A DNA stretch of 16,970 nucleotides, from positions 1 through 16,970 of the forward strand of contig LSSL01000292.1 of NCBI GenBank assembly GCA_001953115.1, given 5' to 3'. Under the pieces are notes generated by a model. It worked only from the letters and a program-made list of their open reading frames with translations, made no database searches and was not told the DNA's origin. Below, in pieces: positions 1-8,712 of this stretch (within the stretch, counting starts at the first letter, position 1; every line of letters begins with the position of its first letter). The translations under genes and the position numbers were made by a program. The stretch comes from Smittium mucronatum (lineage: Eukaryota; Kickxellomycota; Harpellomycetes; Harpellales; Legeriomycetaceae).

Positions 1-678
1 TTTTTTTTTTATAGAAAAAACTTGCCATAAAATTGAATCATACCCAAATAGCTATACATTCGGATCATGTAATTCGAACCCAATCACTTTCTGTACAATA
101 GGTATGAGGCAGCTTTTATGAAGGAGGAGGTTATGTGTTTTTGTCTTTATTACACTCCGCTTTTGTAAATCTTTATTTTATACACTAATCGATTCAAAAA
201 AAACCCCACTGCCCTCACCCCGCACTGCCAATCGCATAGTATCTACATGTCTGGCTATTTTCGCCCATATGCTCTAACCCTCAAATAAACCACCCCACCC
301 CTTTCCACATAATCAAATTTTAAAAAAAATCAGCTTTCTGGTGAACTGGATTTTATTTCCCCATATGCCCCTTCCCCTTCCCCTCATCTTCTCGCCTCCT
401 TATTATTTAAAATATGAAGCTCTTGTCCCTTTTTCTGAAAAAATAGACATTTCCCATCTTATAGCTACATTTTATTCAAGATTCGAATTTTTTAATATAT
501 TCTCATTACTGAACTTGGTTGGTAAATAATATCAGTAAAAACTATTCAAAAAAGAAATCTCAAACAAAAATATTAGTAAAATAATATTCAAAAAAGGCTA
601 CTCAATCAATTAAATAAGTAAAATGGATGAAATCTTTAATAGAAAATGAAAGAAAAAATGTAAAGGAATATCTGCAAA
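1..678. other. 3' flank of the PMR1-like gene, no gene seen
   Basis: This stretch starts with a run of ten T and holds no gene I can support. Positions 281-400 are unusually C/T-rich, with several CCCCT and CCCCTT strings and hardly any G, unlike the A/T-rich rest. The minus-strand ATPase gene ends at 679, so this is its 3' untranslated and downstream sequence. The nearest canonical poly(A) signal on that strand (AATAAA, read as TTTATT on the plus strand at 471-476) lies about 200 nt past the stop codon, and it is only a candidate. A 62-codon plus-strand frame at 341-529 falls in the C/T-rich tract and is probably chance. Confidence 0.6.
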
Positions 679-3600
679 TTAAACTTTGGAATCAATTCCA
701 ACATTGTCAAAAGTGCTGATGTTAAATCTACTCTTGCTGTATTTGGTGTACATCATGCTACTCCTCTCCTTGGGCCAAATCATATTCATAATATCATCTC
801 TCTTCTTGAAAAGTTCGTTAATAATCAGCACCGAGCTAGTTAGCATCACCAAGTACATCAGATCATACAATGATAGCGCCTCGGTTTGGAAAATAGATTG
901 CAAAAATGGCAGATATATCACCCCCAACTGTCCCAATATCGAAGCTCCAACCGCAAAATTGAGTGCTGTGTTCGAAAAGAAGCCCAATTCCAAAATCGAT
1001 CTGGTCTCTGATCGACATGAAACTGCATTAAATAAATCAAACAATACAAATGTTGTAAACGTCATGGTCGTGTCTCTTGCCGTGACCACCCCATCCTTCA
1101 TTTCCATAACATACACAAATAATGTTCCAACAAGTATGATAAACCCTGACATCAAAACTTTACGCAAAACCCTCTTATTAAGTATAGGCGCATTACGTGG
1201 ACGAGGTGGCAACATCATGTTGTTATGGTCTGGTGGCTCAACTCCCAACGACTGGGCTGGTGGCCCATCCATAAGAATATTAATCCATAGGATCTGCATG
1301 GCATTCAAAGGGTTTGGAAGACCAAATGCCGTTGACACAGCTATAAGTGATAGCGCAGCCACGCTTGTGCTTAACTGGAATGTTAAAAAGTTCTGAATAT
1401 TAGAAAATATTGATTTCCCTTCTTCTATAGCAGCCAGGACGGTAGAAAGATCATCGTTCACCAGTATAAGATCGGATGCTTCTTTAGCAACCTCTGTTCC
1501 ACCATGTCCCATGGAAATTCCTATATCCGCCAAACGAAGTGCTGGAGCGTCATTTACTAGTTGAAAAGAAAAATAAATTAATAATCTGGAATTTAAAAAA
1601 ATAAAAAGAAACTAGATCTAATTATGCTTTTTTTAAAAGGATAGTAATGGAATTTTGTTCTTTGCTTTACCTCCATCTCCCATCATACCGACAACCTCAC
1701 CAATTGATTGCAAAGCTCTGACTATTTTGACTTTGTGCTTAGGAGTAGATCTAGCAAATACTGATATACCTCCAATCACTTGTGCCAATTCAGCGTCGGA
1801 AATTTTTTCAAGTTGATTCCCATTCATGCAGCTTGATGATCCAGAAGCGGATGGAATTCCTACGGAAGAAGCAATAGCTAATGCCGTATCCTCTATAATC
1901 CCAAAAATAAAAAAAGGTAATTTAATTTGATTACAAAAAAAAGATCTATAGCCAAAAAGAAAAATACCTGAATCACCAGTGATCATAACGATGCGAACAC
2001 CAGCCTTTATTAGTCTAGATATTGTGATATCTACATCTGGCCTTGGAGGATCCTTCATAACCTCAAACCCAATGAAGGACAGATTATGTTCATCAACTCC
2101 TAATGCTGTGGCAACGACACGAAGTCCACGATGAGACAAATTTTCAGCCTGGGCTAAAACCTCTTGTCTAAGAGAATCGTCTAAGGTGGATATCCGGCCC
2201 AAATGACTGTAATGAGTGGTGCAGGAGTCGATTATATGTTCAAGAGCACCTTTTACATAAAGAACTGTTTGATTAAGAGAGCCTGGATTCAAAGATGATG
2301 CTATCGATTGATAATATTCTTGCTCAACAAAAGATGGATATGTAGTGGACATCTTCTTTACTTCAGAGTTAAATGGAATTTCAGAGATTCTGTTATATCT
2401 TTCGCGTTCATCGACACCACGAACTCTAAGCGCAGCATTTAGCATAGCAATGTCAGTAGCCTGACCAATGAGCTCATTCTTGTCATCGATTTTAGCATTA
2501 TTACAAAGATTGCCAGACTTAAGAAGTTGGTTGTATGACCATGAAGAAGATGCCTGTGAGATATTATCTGGGGATAGGGATATCAGACCATCTGTAATCG
2601 TGTAAAGATACTGAACTTCCATTTTGTTTAAGGTTAAGGTGCCCGTTTTATCGACGCAAATGACACTAGTGGAACCAAGAGTTTCGACGGAGGGAAGTTT
2701 TTTACAAATAGCTTTTCGTTTGGCCATTTTGAAAACTCCGACGGCTAAGGTTACAGTTACAACAATGGAGAGACCTTCTGGAATTGCGGCAACAGCCAAA
2801 CTAACTATTAGAAAATATTAAAAGAGAGTGAGAGCGCTGCCTATCGTTAAAAAATGCTTAAAAAAAATATTAAAAGTAAAAAAGGTACCACTGATAGTGA
2901 ACATATTCATCCAGCCTAAACCCTGAATGAGACCAACGAGCATGATCACAGCAATGACAGCAAAAGACACCATAGAGAGCTGAGCACCAAGAGTATCCAT
3001 GCTATTCTGTAAAGGAGTTCTTGGTTCTTCGATTTCTTGTAGCATTGAATGGATGCGGCCAAATTCGGTTTTGCTGCCAGTGAAGCAAACAACGCCAGAA
3101 CCGGCACCGTTTCTAACAAGGGTTCCCATAAAGGCGATGTTTTGCTGTTCAGAGAATGAAGAGTCGTTAGCAGAATTCAGAGAGGGGGTATAATCCTGAG
3201 AGGTTTTATATCTGGATTCGCTCTCACCAGTTAAATTTGATTCGTCGATTTCTAAATGGGAAGAGGTGATGAGACGAATATCAGCGGGAATTCTATCACC
3301 GGTCATGAAAGAGACTATATCACCAGGAACAAGGTTTGTGACATTGATGGTGGTTTGGTTAGAATCACGCAGAACAGTACAAAAATGGGGAACAAGCTCA
3401 CTGAGGGCTTTGAGGGTTTGCTCTGAGCGATATTCCTGAACAAAACCAACGGTACTGACGATGAGAATAGCGAGGGTGATACTGAAAGCATCGTCATAGT
3501 TTCCTACAAGAATACTAATTACAGAACTTCCAAGGAGTAAGAGGACCATAGGGTTCATAAACACGCCTTTGAAAAACTTCACGAAAAGGGATTCCTCGGG

Positions 3601-3747
3601 TTTGCTTTCCAGTATATTCAGGCCATACAGATTAGTTCTCAATCTTATTTCAGAATTATCAAGACCGGTTTCGGGATTGACTTTATAAAACTCAAGGAGA
3701 TCCTTGGCGTCTAGTCTAGCACAATCGCTTGTGGTTTCTAACCTCAT
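679..3747 (-). CDS. PMR1: Golgi Ca2+/Mn2+-transporting P-type ATPase, PMR1/SPCA family (4 exons)
   Basis: P2A-type pump expected to move Ca2+ and Mn2+ from cytosol into the Golgi lumen with ATP. My gene model joins 3747-2889, 2804-1968, 1892-1671 and 1556-679 on the minus strand, giving 931 residues against about 950 for yeast Pmr1. The phase works at every junction and restores conserved text ([31 protein letters not shown]). Visible motifs: TGES at 173-176, PEGL in M4 at 295-298, phosphorylation site DKTGTLT with Asp338, KDPPRP at 537-542, MITGD at 560-564, GDGVNDAP at 637-644, and SPCA-type M6 [10 protein letters not shown] with ion ligands Asn732 and Asp736 plus Gln741. The M1/M2 hairpin covers about 60-105, and M7-M10 follow in the last exon. 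The start ATG at 3747 is followed by a short N-terminus like animal SPCA1. The yeast EF-hand-like acidic stretch is not conserved. An in-frame stop lies upstream without another ATG. Odd points: Met636 replaces the usual Thr of TGDGxND, and Val337 replaces the usual Ser before Asp338. Family assignment is very secure; activity is inferred. Confidence 0.95.
1557..1670 (-). other. PMR1 intron 3 (114 nt)
   Basis: The intron begins GTAAAGC and ends CAACTAG on the minus strand. It lies inside the hinge motif: splicing joins GGA G to TA AAT GAC, giving GDG-V-NDAPAL. Retention leads quickly to a TAA stop. All three introns fall in phase 1 (one base of the codon before the intron). Confidence 0.92.
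1893..1967 (-). other. PMR1 intron 2 (75 nt, in frame, no stop)
   Basis: The intron begins GTATTT and ends ATTATAG on the minus strand. Splicing joins TCA G to AG GAT ACG, giving MITGDSEDTA as in yeast Pmr1 and SPCA1. It is a multiple of three with no stop codon, so a retained copy would add 25 mostly hydrophobic residues in the P domain right after MITGDS. I infer it is an intron because the insert matches nothing in the family and splicing restores the conserved block exactly. Confidence 0.9.
2805..2888 (-). other. PMR1 intron 1 (84 nt)
   Basis: On the minus strand the intron begins GTACC and ends TAATAG. It splits a Val codon (G|TT), residue 287, and removing it joins ATC AGT G to TT AGT TTG, giving the conserved M4 start ISVSLAVAA. 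Left in, it runs into a TAA stop. An alternative AG four bases downstream breaks the frame. Confidence 0.9.
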
Positions 3748-4100
3748 ACTAACGAATTGAATATATTTTTTGGTGATAGTGTATGTAAATCAAACGATTC
3801 TCAGCAAAAAGATTCGTAGACTAGATGTTTTAATAATGTATTGAAATCAAAACAAAAAGGTGCAAGCCCTCCAAGAGGCAGTGGAACAATTTATAGAGGG
3901 AAAAGACGTAAGAACGTTCTAAAAATAGTGGTTATTAGGAAGGTTGATGTAAATGGAGTGAGGAAGAAAAAAAACGAAAAAGGAATCAAAGAGGTGAAAA
4001 TAGGGGGGTAGAGATAGGACAGAGAGCGAACAGAACAATTCCTAATGTAAAGCGAATTGGCTAAGGAACTTTCAAACACAATTGGCAGCCTAAAAGAGCG
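3748..4100 (-). promoter_or_regulatory. Probable PMR1 promoter and leader, pyrimidine-rich on the gene strand
   Basis: Immediately upstream of the ATPase start. Positions 3954-4034 are almost all purine on the plus strand, so the gene's strand is a long C/T tract, a common element near fungal transcription starts. A short TATAT at 3761-3766 is only about 15 nt from the ATG, too close for a usual TATA box. No clear calcineurin/Crz1 element was found: GAGGCAGTGG near 3875 departs from the GNGGCKCA consensus. The promoter role is inferred from position and composition only. Confidence 0.45.
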
Positions 4101-4201
4101 AATGCAAGAAAAATGACGTCTGGGAAAAAAAACAACTCTAGACTGCTTTATTTTTATTTTATTTTTTAGCAGAGAAAGTAAATTTAGTATTTTGTAAGCT
4201 A

Positions 4202-4226
4202 GTCTTGTCTTGTCTTGTCTTGTCTT
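4202..4226. repeat. (GTCTT)5 microsatellite
   Basis: Five perfect tandem copies of the 5-mer GTCTT, seen directly. It lies in intergenic DNA between the two genes, and no function is indicated. Confidence 0.97.
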
Positions 4227-5246
4227 TACCAGTTATGAGAAAATTCGCCGAGTCTATAAACAGTTCTGCAAGTTGCAAATCGGATTTTCCAATGAGCGCT
4301 CATGCCACCCGCCGCCCATTCGATACCTGCTTGATGGTTGATATCCCCTCAGCCAATAATCAAACAATACATTTCAGCAAAGCCTGCATCCATTCATTCA
4401 GTCTTGACTAATTTATTCATTTTTTCTAAACCCGACAAAGCAATCAGCTAATCACCTTGAGAAACGAACAGCATTGGTGGCATTTGTCGCTTTGAACGAA
4501 CGTCCTCCTATCGCTGGATTTACCCACTAATTTAATCACTCTGTTATACGTCAAGGCCCATTGTGAGACTGGCTAATCATTTATTTTTCAAACTGTTGGA
4601 GTAAATGTATTGGTTAGTTAAATCTTTGTCGACAATCTTTGGATCCGCAATAGGCCAAATAAAGTATTCTATTTTGCGCTGAACAATGCATTTGGGTATA
4701 CTATTGGGCGTTAGATTATATGTATTGTACATTTCTAGCCAACTACAGACGGTCTATTCTGAGCGACTGCCCTGAAAGCCCAAACTAGACAAGTTTTTAT
4801 ACTCCGATTATTAATGAAAAGCTATTTATAAAATACTCGGGATGCTGAAACAAGACTTATTTGGTAATTTCTATAGTAACATGGGGGAGATATCCCACCT
4901 ATCTCCTGAACAATATTTTTCATTTCTAAAAGCCTGAAAAAAATCAACTAGAAATCAGGAATTTAAGGAGATTATTAATCAAGAGATCGGATAGGAAGTA
5001 GCCCATTGCCATTATAACCACAAAGGGGAAAAAAATATGATCGGGAGATAAGATCCTTGTTAATAGTGATGTTACAATTAATTTGTGAAATTTTGACGAT
5101 TTAGAAAAACTATTAGCTGTAATGGATGGGTATTGGTGATAGTATGTATACTCTAAATGGCTTTTGGGGCGGAGAAAAAAAAGAAAATGTACCGACTATT
5201 TAGGAAGGGCAAGAGGAAGAGGAAAACGAAAAGAATGAATAAAAGT
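4227..5246. other. Intergenic region between the ATPase promoter and the phosphatase 3' end
   Basis: No gene can be supported. Positions 4240-4400 are richer in G+C than their surroundings. There the minus strand is open from 4348 to 4229 (40 codons, ending in TAA at 4226-4228), preceded by an ATG-started stretch from about 4395 with one TGA between. The encoded text looks protein-like but matches no family I know, and such lengths occur by chance. The rest is AT-rich. The phosphatase 3' untranslated region should lie just below 5247, but I see no canonical AATAAA on that strand near the stop. Confidence 0.5.
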
Positions 5247-6458
5247 TCATGGATCAATGGTATTTTCTGGAATCGAATTAGGGGATATTCCCCCGGATGT
5301 TCCGCTATCTTCTAATGAAAAGGATGTGGGTTTTAATGGGGATTGGGGCGACATGGGAGAAACAGGATTCTGACTAAACAGACAGTTGTACACGAACTCA
5401 TAAATGAACATAAGTTGGTCAATGGTCTGAACAAAATGAACTCTTTGGAACCTGAATGAGTAAAAGAGGTCCTGGATGATATCGCCCTTATATGTGTCAT
5501 TGTTTTTGAAAAATTGGATAATTGTGTCGAGAATAACGAATGTGCCTGTACGTCCACATCCCGCGCTGCAGTGAACAATTGGCGGTCCTGTAGATGGTAG
5601 CAAGATTGTTTGCTTATCAAGGGCAGTATTCTCAGAAATAGTCGACGATTGAATAGCCAAGTCACGTGAATCTTGAGTGAAGATAATAAAATCCAGCAAA
5701 TCGTCGTATGAATCGGGAACATATCTATCTGGCCAGGCAGTAAATTGGTAGTGTGAAACTTTAATAGCGCTCCTTTTAACGTTTGGATCATTTGGCGATA
5801 CATGACTGTTGAAAACCATAAATTCACGAACGATTGCTGATCCATCCAAAATAGGTTTTTCGTCAAGCAGCAACACAGATAATTTCTTATCACCCCCAAA
5901 CTCCAATTTCCTATTAGACTTAGTGGGCCAGTATGGGGCACATTTCTCGTGTCCAGATTCCATAATGTTTGCCAACATGACTATTACAGAACTTTTGTTT
6001 TCGAAAACCATCTGCCAAAAGTCTTGAATACTATCTCTAATCGGACCTTGAGTAGCAATATACTCAGTTTCGATAATGGATAGGGGTGTCTGAATCCAGC
6101 TTGCGTTTATGTAACTGGAACGGTATCTCGAATTACCAAACTCTTTTTTTAAATAATTTTCTTGAAATGGAATGCTTGATTCAGCTTCCTCTATAGATCT
6201 AACCGGATTTTTGGGTGGAAGAGATTTGCACACTGTTCCCAGCACCACTCGATTATAATCAAAGGGATAAATATTAGAATATCTGTTTTTAGATAAATTT
6301 GATTGAGACCAAAAGTAACTAAAGGGGTTTTCGCACGAAGAATCAAGGCCCTCTTTAACCAAGATTTTTGATATTTTTGTTATTTCATCAAAATTACTTT
6401 TTATGTAAGCCGCATTGTTTGTACTGATTATATTTTCAATGATTAATTTGAAAGACAT
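5247..6458 (-). CDS. Protein tyrosine phosphatase, classical non-receptor type (yeast Ptp2/Ptp3, Pyp-like)
   Basis: Cysteine-dependent enzyme that removes phosphate from tyrosine; fungal relatives act on MAP kinases in stress and mating pathways. The start is ATG at 6458 in a good context (AAAAAATGTCT). An earlier in-frame TTG at 6476 follows a TGA directly, so the protein is 403 residues with no intron. Catalytic features in order: phosphotyrosine loop KNRYSN at 57-62, YINASW at 116-121, EYIATQGP at 132-139, WPD loop at 242-244 with general acid Asp244, P-loop HCSAGCGRTGTF with nucleophile Cys297 and Arg303, and Q-loop VQTIDQ with Gln344 and Gln348. The second Cys in the P-loop resembles yeast Ptp2/Ptp3. 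About 30 extra residues lie between the WPD loop and the P-loop. The C-terminal tail is low complexity with four Ser-Pro sites (Ser367, 370, 373, 392). There is no long N-terminal docking or rhodanese domain. All catalytic residues are present, so it should be active. The ortholog name is uncertain, so no symbol is given. Confidence 0.95.
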   Translation of the reverse strand: MSFKLIIENIISTNNAAYIKSNFDEITKISKILVKEGLDSSCENPFSYFWSQSNLSKNRYSNIYPFDYNRVVLGTVCKSLPPKNPVRSIEEAESSIPFQENYLKKEFGNSRYRSSYINASWIQTPLSIIETEYIATQGPIRDSIQDFWQMVFENKSSVIVMLANIMESGHEKCAPYWPTKSNRKLEFGGDKKLSVLLLDEKPILDGSAIVREFMVFNSHVSPNDPNVKRSAIKVSHYQFTAWPDRYVPDSYDDLLDFIIFTQDSRDLAIQSSTISENTALDKQTILLPSTGPPIVHCSAGCGRTGTFVILDTIIQFFKNNDTYKGDIIQDLFYSFRFQRVHFVQTIDQLMFIYEFVYNCLFSQNPVSPMSPQSPLKPTSFSLEDSGTSGGISPNSIPENTIDP

Positions 6459-6509
6459 TTTTTCAAGCACTTTCAATCAGCTTTTTTTTTAAAAAAAACG
6501 CAAATAGGT

Positions 6510-6518
6510 TATATATAA
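6510..6518 (-). promoter_or_regulatory. Candidate TATA box of the phosphatase gene
   Basis: TATATATAA on the plus strand reads TTATATATA on the gene's strand, about 52-60 nt upstream of the ATG at 6458. Position fits a fungal core promoter, but TA runs are common here, so the call is tentative. Confidence 0.4.
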
Positions 6519-7490
6519 ATTCTTCTGTTATTTAGATCTCGACGACTATATTTGAATTTGTTTTACTATGTAAATATTTAGATCGTAAAGATTCTGTGGG
6601 CTAGTTAAAGAACAAAAATTAAATGAATTTGTTAAATTTTAGAAAGAAAGAAAAAAAGACTTTTTTCCTTTGAACGCTTTTGCATTTAAAAAAAACAACC
6701 TATACTCTTTTTATACAAAATTTAAAACATTTATTCTAAATTCAAAAATACTTACTGTTATATATTTTGTGGAATTTCTGTAATTAAACCGAGGCACCTG
6801 TGAGGGATAAACAAAATCTAAAATAAATCAAAAATTACTATTTAATGAATGAATGTTTCGTTAAAAATAGGAATCCTCGGTCTTAAACTGACTCCTTTTT
6901 TTTACTCTTGTAATAAAAGACCTGTTTTTTGACAAAAATGATATAAGCGTGTTTGTTTTTTTGGTAAAATTCTACAAAAGACCATTCGGCGTATGGGATG
7001 TAACAAATGAAGAGTTTTTTTTTTTTGAAAATCTAAATTAATCTGATACTTCTAGAAAGTCAAATACAAAGCAAACCGAGAAACTGTGATCTTACCTATT
7101 TTTGAAAATAACCTTCTTGTTAATGGGCGAAAGGAAAGGGAGATCTTAAAGTGACTCAAAAGGATGGCAACTTTACACCAACTAGAAGCTAAATAGTCCT
7201 TTTTATGGTATAACTATGTATCCAAAGCTGTGGGTTACGTATCCTGAGTTGTGGAACCTGTAAGAATATGAAACTTAACTTAATGGTTGGGACTAAAAGT
7301 GTGTATCACAAGCATATATTTTAAGACAAGCACAGTCATGAGAAAGTTGTTTGTATTTATAGGTACAAAAAAAAAAGTGCAAAAGAGGCCTAAATTTCTC
7401 AATGCTGATCCTCTCAGCTTTTTTTTTTTTTTTTTGGCATTATAAGAAAAGGGTTAATCCAAGCAGATTTTGCAAGACATCGATTTGTGT
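6519..7490. other. AT-rich spacer upstream of the phosphatase
   Basis: No open frame or RNA gene could be supported. It contains the distal phosphatase promoter, many A and T runs, and a 17-T run at 7419-7435. That run lies at the downstream end, read on the minus strand, of the decayed retroelement region. Confidence 0.55.
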
Positions 7491-7492
7491 CT

Positions 7493-7600
7493 TTAGTAAT
7501 TGTAAATCCATTTATTATTATTTTCCCCTCCAATTGGTTCTTCAAGCTGCCAGCATAATGCAAAACCATACGCTGCCTTCATGTTTATATTACCTAAACC
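7493..7600 (-). pseudogene. Coding-like fragment at the end of the decayed region, unidentified
   Basis: Open on the minus strand from 7600 to a TAA at 7493-7495, with an ATG at 7582 giving 29 residues that include AYGFALCWQLEEP and NNNKWIYNY. It follows the integrase-like relic in a shifted frame and may be its continuation. I do not recognise it, and at this length chance is a real alternative. Confidence 0.25.
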
Positions 7601-7686
7601 CTATTCATTCTCAGCATCCATTAAACGTTTTTGTTCTTAGCAGCAAGCAGGATCCCATTCCACTCGCCAAGATTACCCCAACATTA

Positions 7687-8046
7687 CTAAAACCCCCCAT
7701 TTGCTGCATCATCGATCCTATTTAGAAAAAAGGCCCTGGTCAATCCAGAAAAACAACTGGGCTATCCCCACACTATAATTTTCCAATGCATTACTAGCGC
7801 CTTTGGAAAATCCTCTATAAATACCATCTCATCAAATTCAAAATGCATTTTGAAAAGCTTTTGTATTGCAGCACCGAAATGTCAACAAATTTCTGAAAAC
7901 AATAGTGTCAATATTTTGACTGAGACTAATATTGCTTTTTTTGAAAAAAAATCGGTCTTTAATATAGTGATATTATCACGTGTCGACGTCTCTGTTTGGA
8001 TAAAACAACAAAGGAAAGTATAAATTTTTGTACATAATATTAATGT
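7687..8046 (-). pseudogene. Decayed integrase catalytic core, Ty3/Gypsy-like (inferred)
   Basis: One minus-strand frame from 8046 to 7687 holds 120 codons, ending in TAG, with only two internal stops (TGA at 7882-7884, TAG at 7762-7764). The first part contains NITILKTDFFSKKA, close to the first catalytic-Asp block of Ty3-type integrases (YIL..TDFFSKW). Asp is encoded at 7951-7953. About 46 residues later comes FEFDEMVFIEDFPKAL, resembling the FG.PE.I..D block around the second Asp (codon 7810-7812). About 37 residues further DDAANGGF (Asn codon 7699-7701) sits where HPxxNGxxER is expected, but the catalytic Glu is not recognisable and a TAG follows. The order fits the DDE core; the first interval is shorter than usual. 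No intact enzyme is encoded. The identification rests on motif memory, not a search. Confidence 0.42.
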
Positions 8047-8056
8047 TCAGCCATTT

Positions 8057-8379
8057 TTATCCCTCCTGTGTCAGGAGACCAGAGATACCAGGAGATGCAC
8101 TGCCAATAGCGAGATCTGTACTCCAACAGGGATGCTTCTTGCTCCAACTATACACCCAATTAGTGCAATCAAATAAGATACTAATGTTATTCTTTGTCGC
8201 TATTGGGCTCCTCAAGAAGATACACCCTGGACACAAGGCAAATTAAGTTTGTTTATTTGCTGTCCAATTTCAATATTAGATATATTAGATCTACCTGGAC
8301 TATGGAAACAAAAAGCACCGTTCTTTATTCTGCTGTAAATCAGTTTGATTCCATGGTTTTGTTTTAAATTAGCTGAATT
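8057..8379 (-). pseudogene. Decayed tether and zinc-binding (HHCC) part of the same integrase (inferred)
   Basis: Two overlapping minus-strand frames. The first is open from 8379 to 8215 (55 codons, TGA at 8212-8214) and includes RIKNGAFCFHSPG and INKLNLPCVQGVSS, reminiscent of the region leading into H..GH.G. The second is open from 8242 to 8060 (61 codons, TAA at 8057-8059) and continues with ATKNNISILFD, TNWVYSWSKKHPC and WSTDLAI, resembling the GI.ATKNNI..F.W .. V..W...C..C part of a retroelement integrase. Moving from one frame to the other near 8215 needs one frameshift. The paired His and Cys are not all present. It lies just upstream, on its strand, of the core-like relic, as expected for one gene. 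A plus-strand ATG frame at 8043-8246 covers the same bases and cannot be excluded. Confidence 0.38.
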
Positions 8380-8582
8380 TCATCAGCGGCTAGATATTAA
8401 TTCAACAAATTTTCATTTATGGGAATACTAGGTCCCTAAATCCAAAAACTGACGTGTCTTGAAAAAATCAATAAATAGCACCTGTTGGACAACAACATCA
8501 GCTCGAGGAGCCCTTTCTGCCCTTCACTAAGAACCTCTCCGGCAAGCGCGTCCATTGATTATCTCTAGTGTTTGGGTTATTT

Positions 8583-8640
8583 CTAAGCTGATTTGTAATC
8601 ATAAATGGTATTATTAGCAAACCACTCAATTTGCTTGTTT
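8583..8640 (-). pseudogene. Short coding-like fragment possibly after an integrase core
   Basis: Minus-strand frame from 8639 to 8586, ending in TAG at 8583-8585, includes IEWFANNTIYDYKSA. It recalls the FAYNT..H..TG.SP segment that follows the core in Ty3/Gypsy integrases, and it lies downstream of the second integrase-like relic. Only 18 codons between stops, so this is weak and given for completeness. Confidence 0.15.
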
Positions 8641-8712
8641 CACAAAGACTTATATTCTGCTCGAAAAAAAAAAATCACCCACCAATTCTTTTTGTCCTTA
8701 TCTTTACTTAAT

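Noticed and set aside
71..92. GGGTTCGAATT on the minus strand, like a tRNA T arm
   Set aside because: The pairing CC of the T arm is absent, and no acceptor stem or A box is present.
341..529. Plus-strand 62-codon frame downstream of the ATPase
   Set aside because: Low-complexity C/T-rich sequence and no recognisable domain; probably chance.
686..1396. Plus-strand open frame of 236 codons
   Set aside because: It lies antisense to the last exon of the ATPase, whose protein is strongly conserved, so it is a shadow frame.
3891..4079. 62-codon minus-strand frame upstream of the ATPase
   Set aside because: It is the translated pyrimidine-rich promoter tract (runs of Phe, Ser and Leu); no ATPase N-terminus is expected there.
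5333..5941. 202-codon frame within the phosphatase on the same strand
   Set aside because: It is a different reading frame of the well-supported phosphatase gene and has no conserved motif.
6456..6476. TTG-started version of the phosphatase with six extra residues
   Set aside because: TTG directly follows a TGA stop, and the ATG at 6458 has a better context.
7402..7725. Plus-strand 107-codon frame
   Set aside because: It contains a T17-encoded Phe run, shows no domain, and lies opposite the relic fragments.
8041..8110. A possible LINE reverse transcriptase FADD box on the minus strand
   Set aside because: It would need several ad hoc base changes; the integrase zinc-domain reading of the surrounding frames is more consistent.
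8043..8246. Plus-strand 68-codon ATG frame in a G+C-richer patch
   Set aside because: No family match. The minus-strand frames over the same bases echo integrase motifs and fit the neighbouring relics better, though neither strand is certain.
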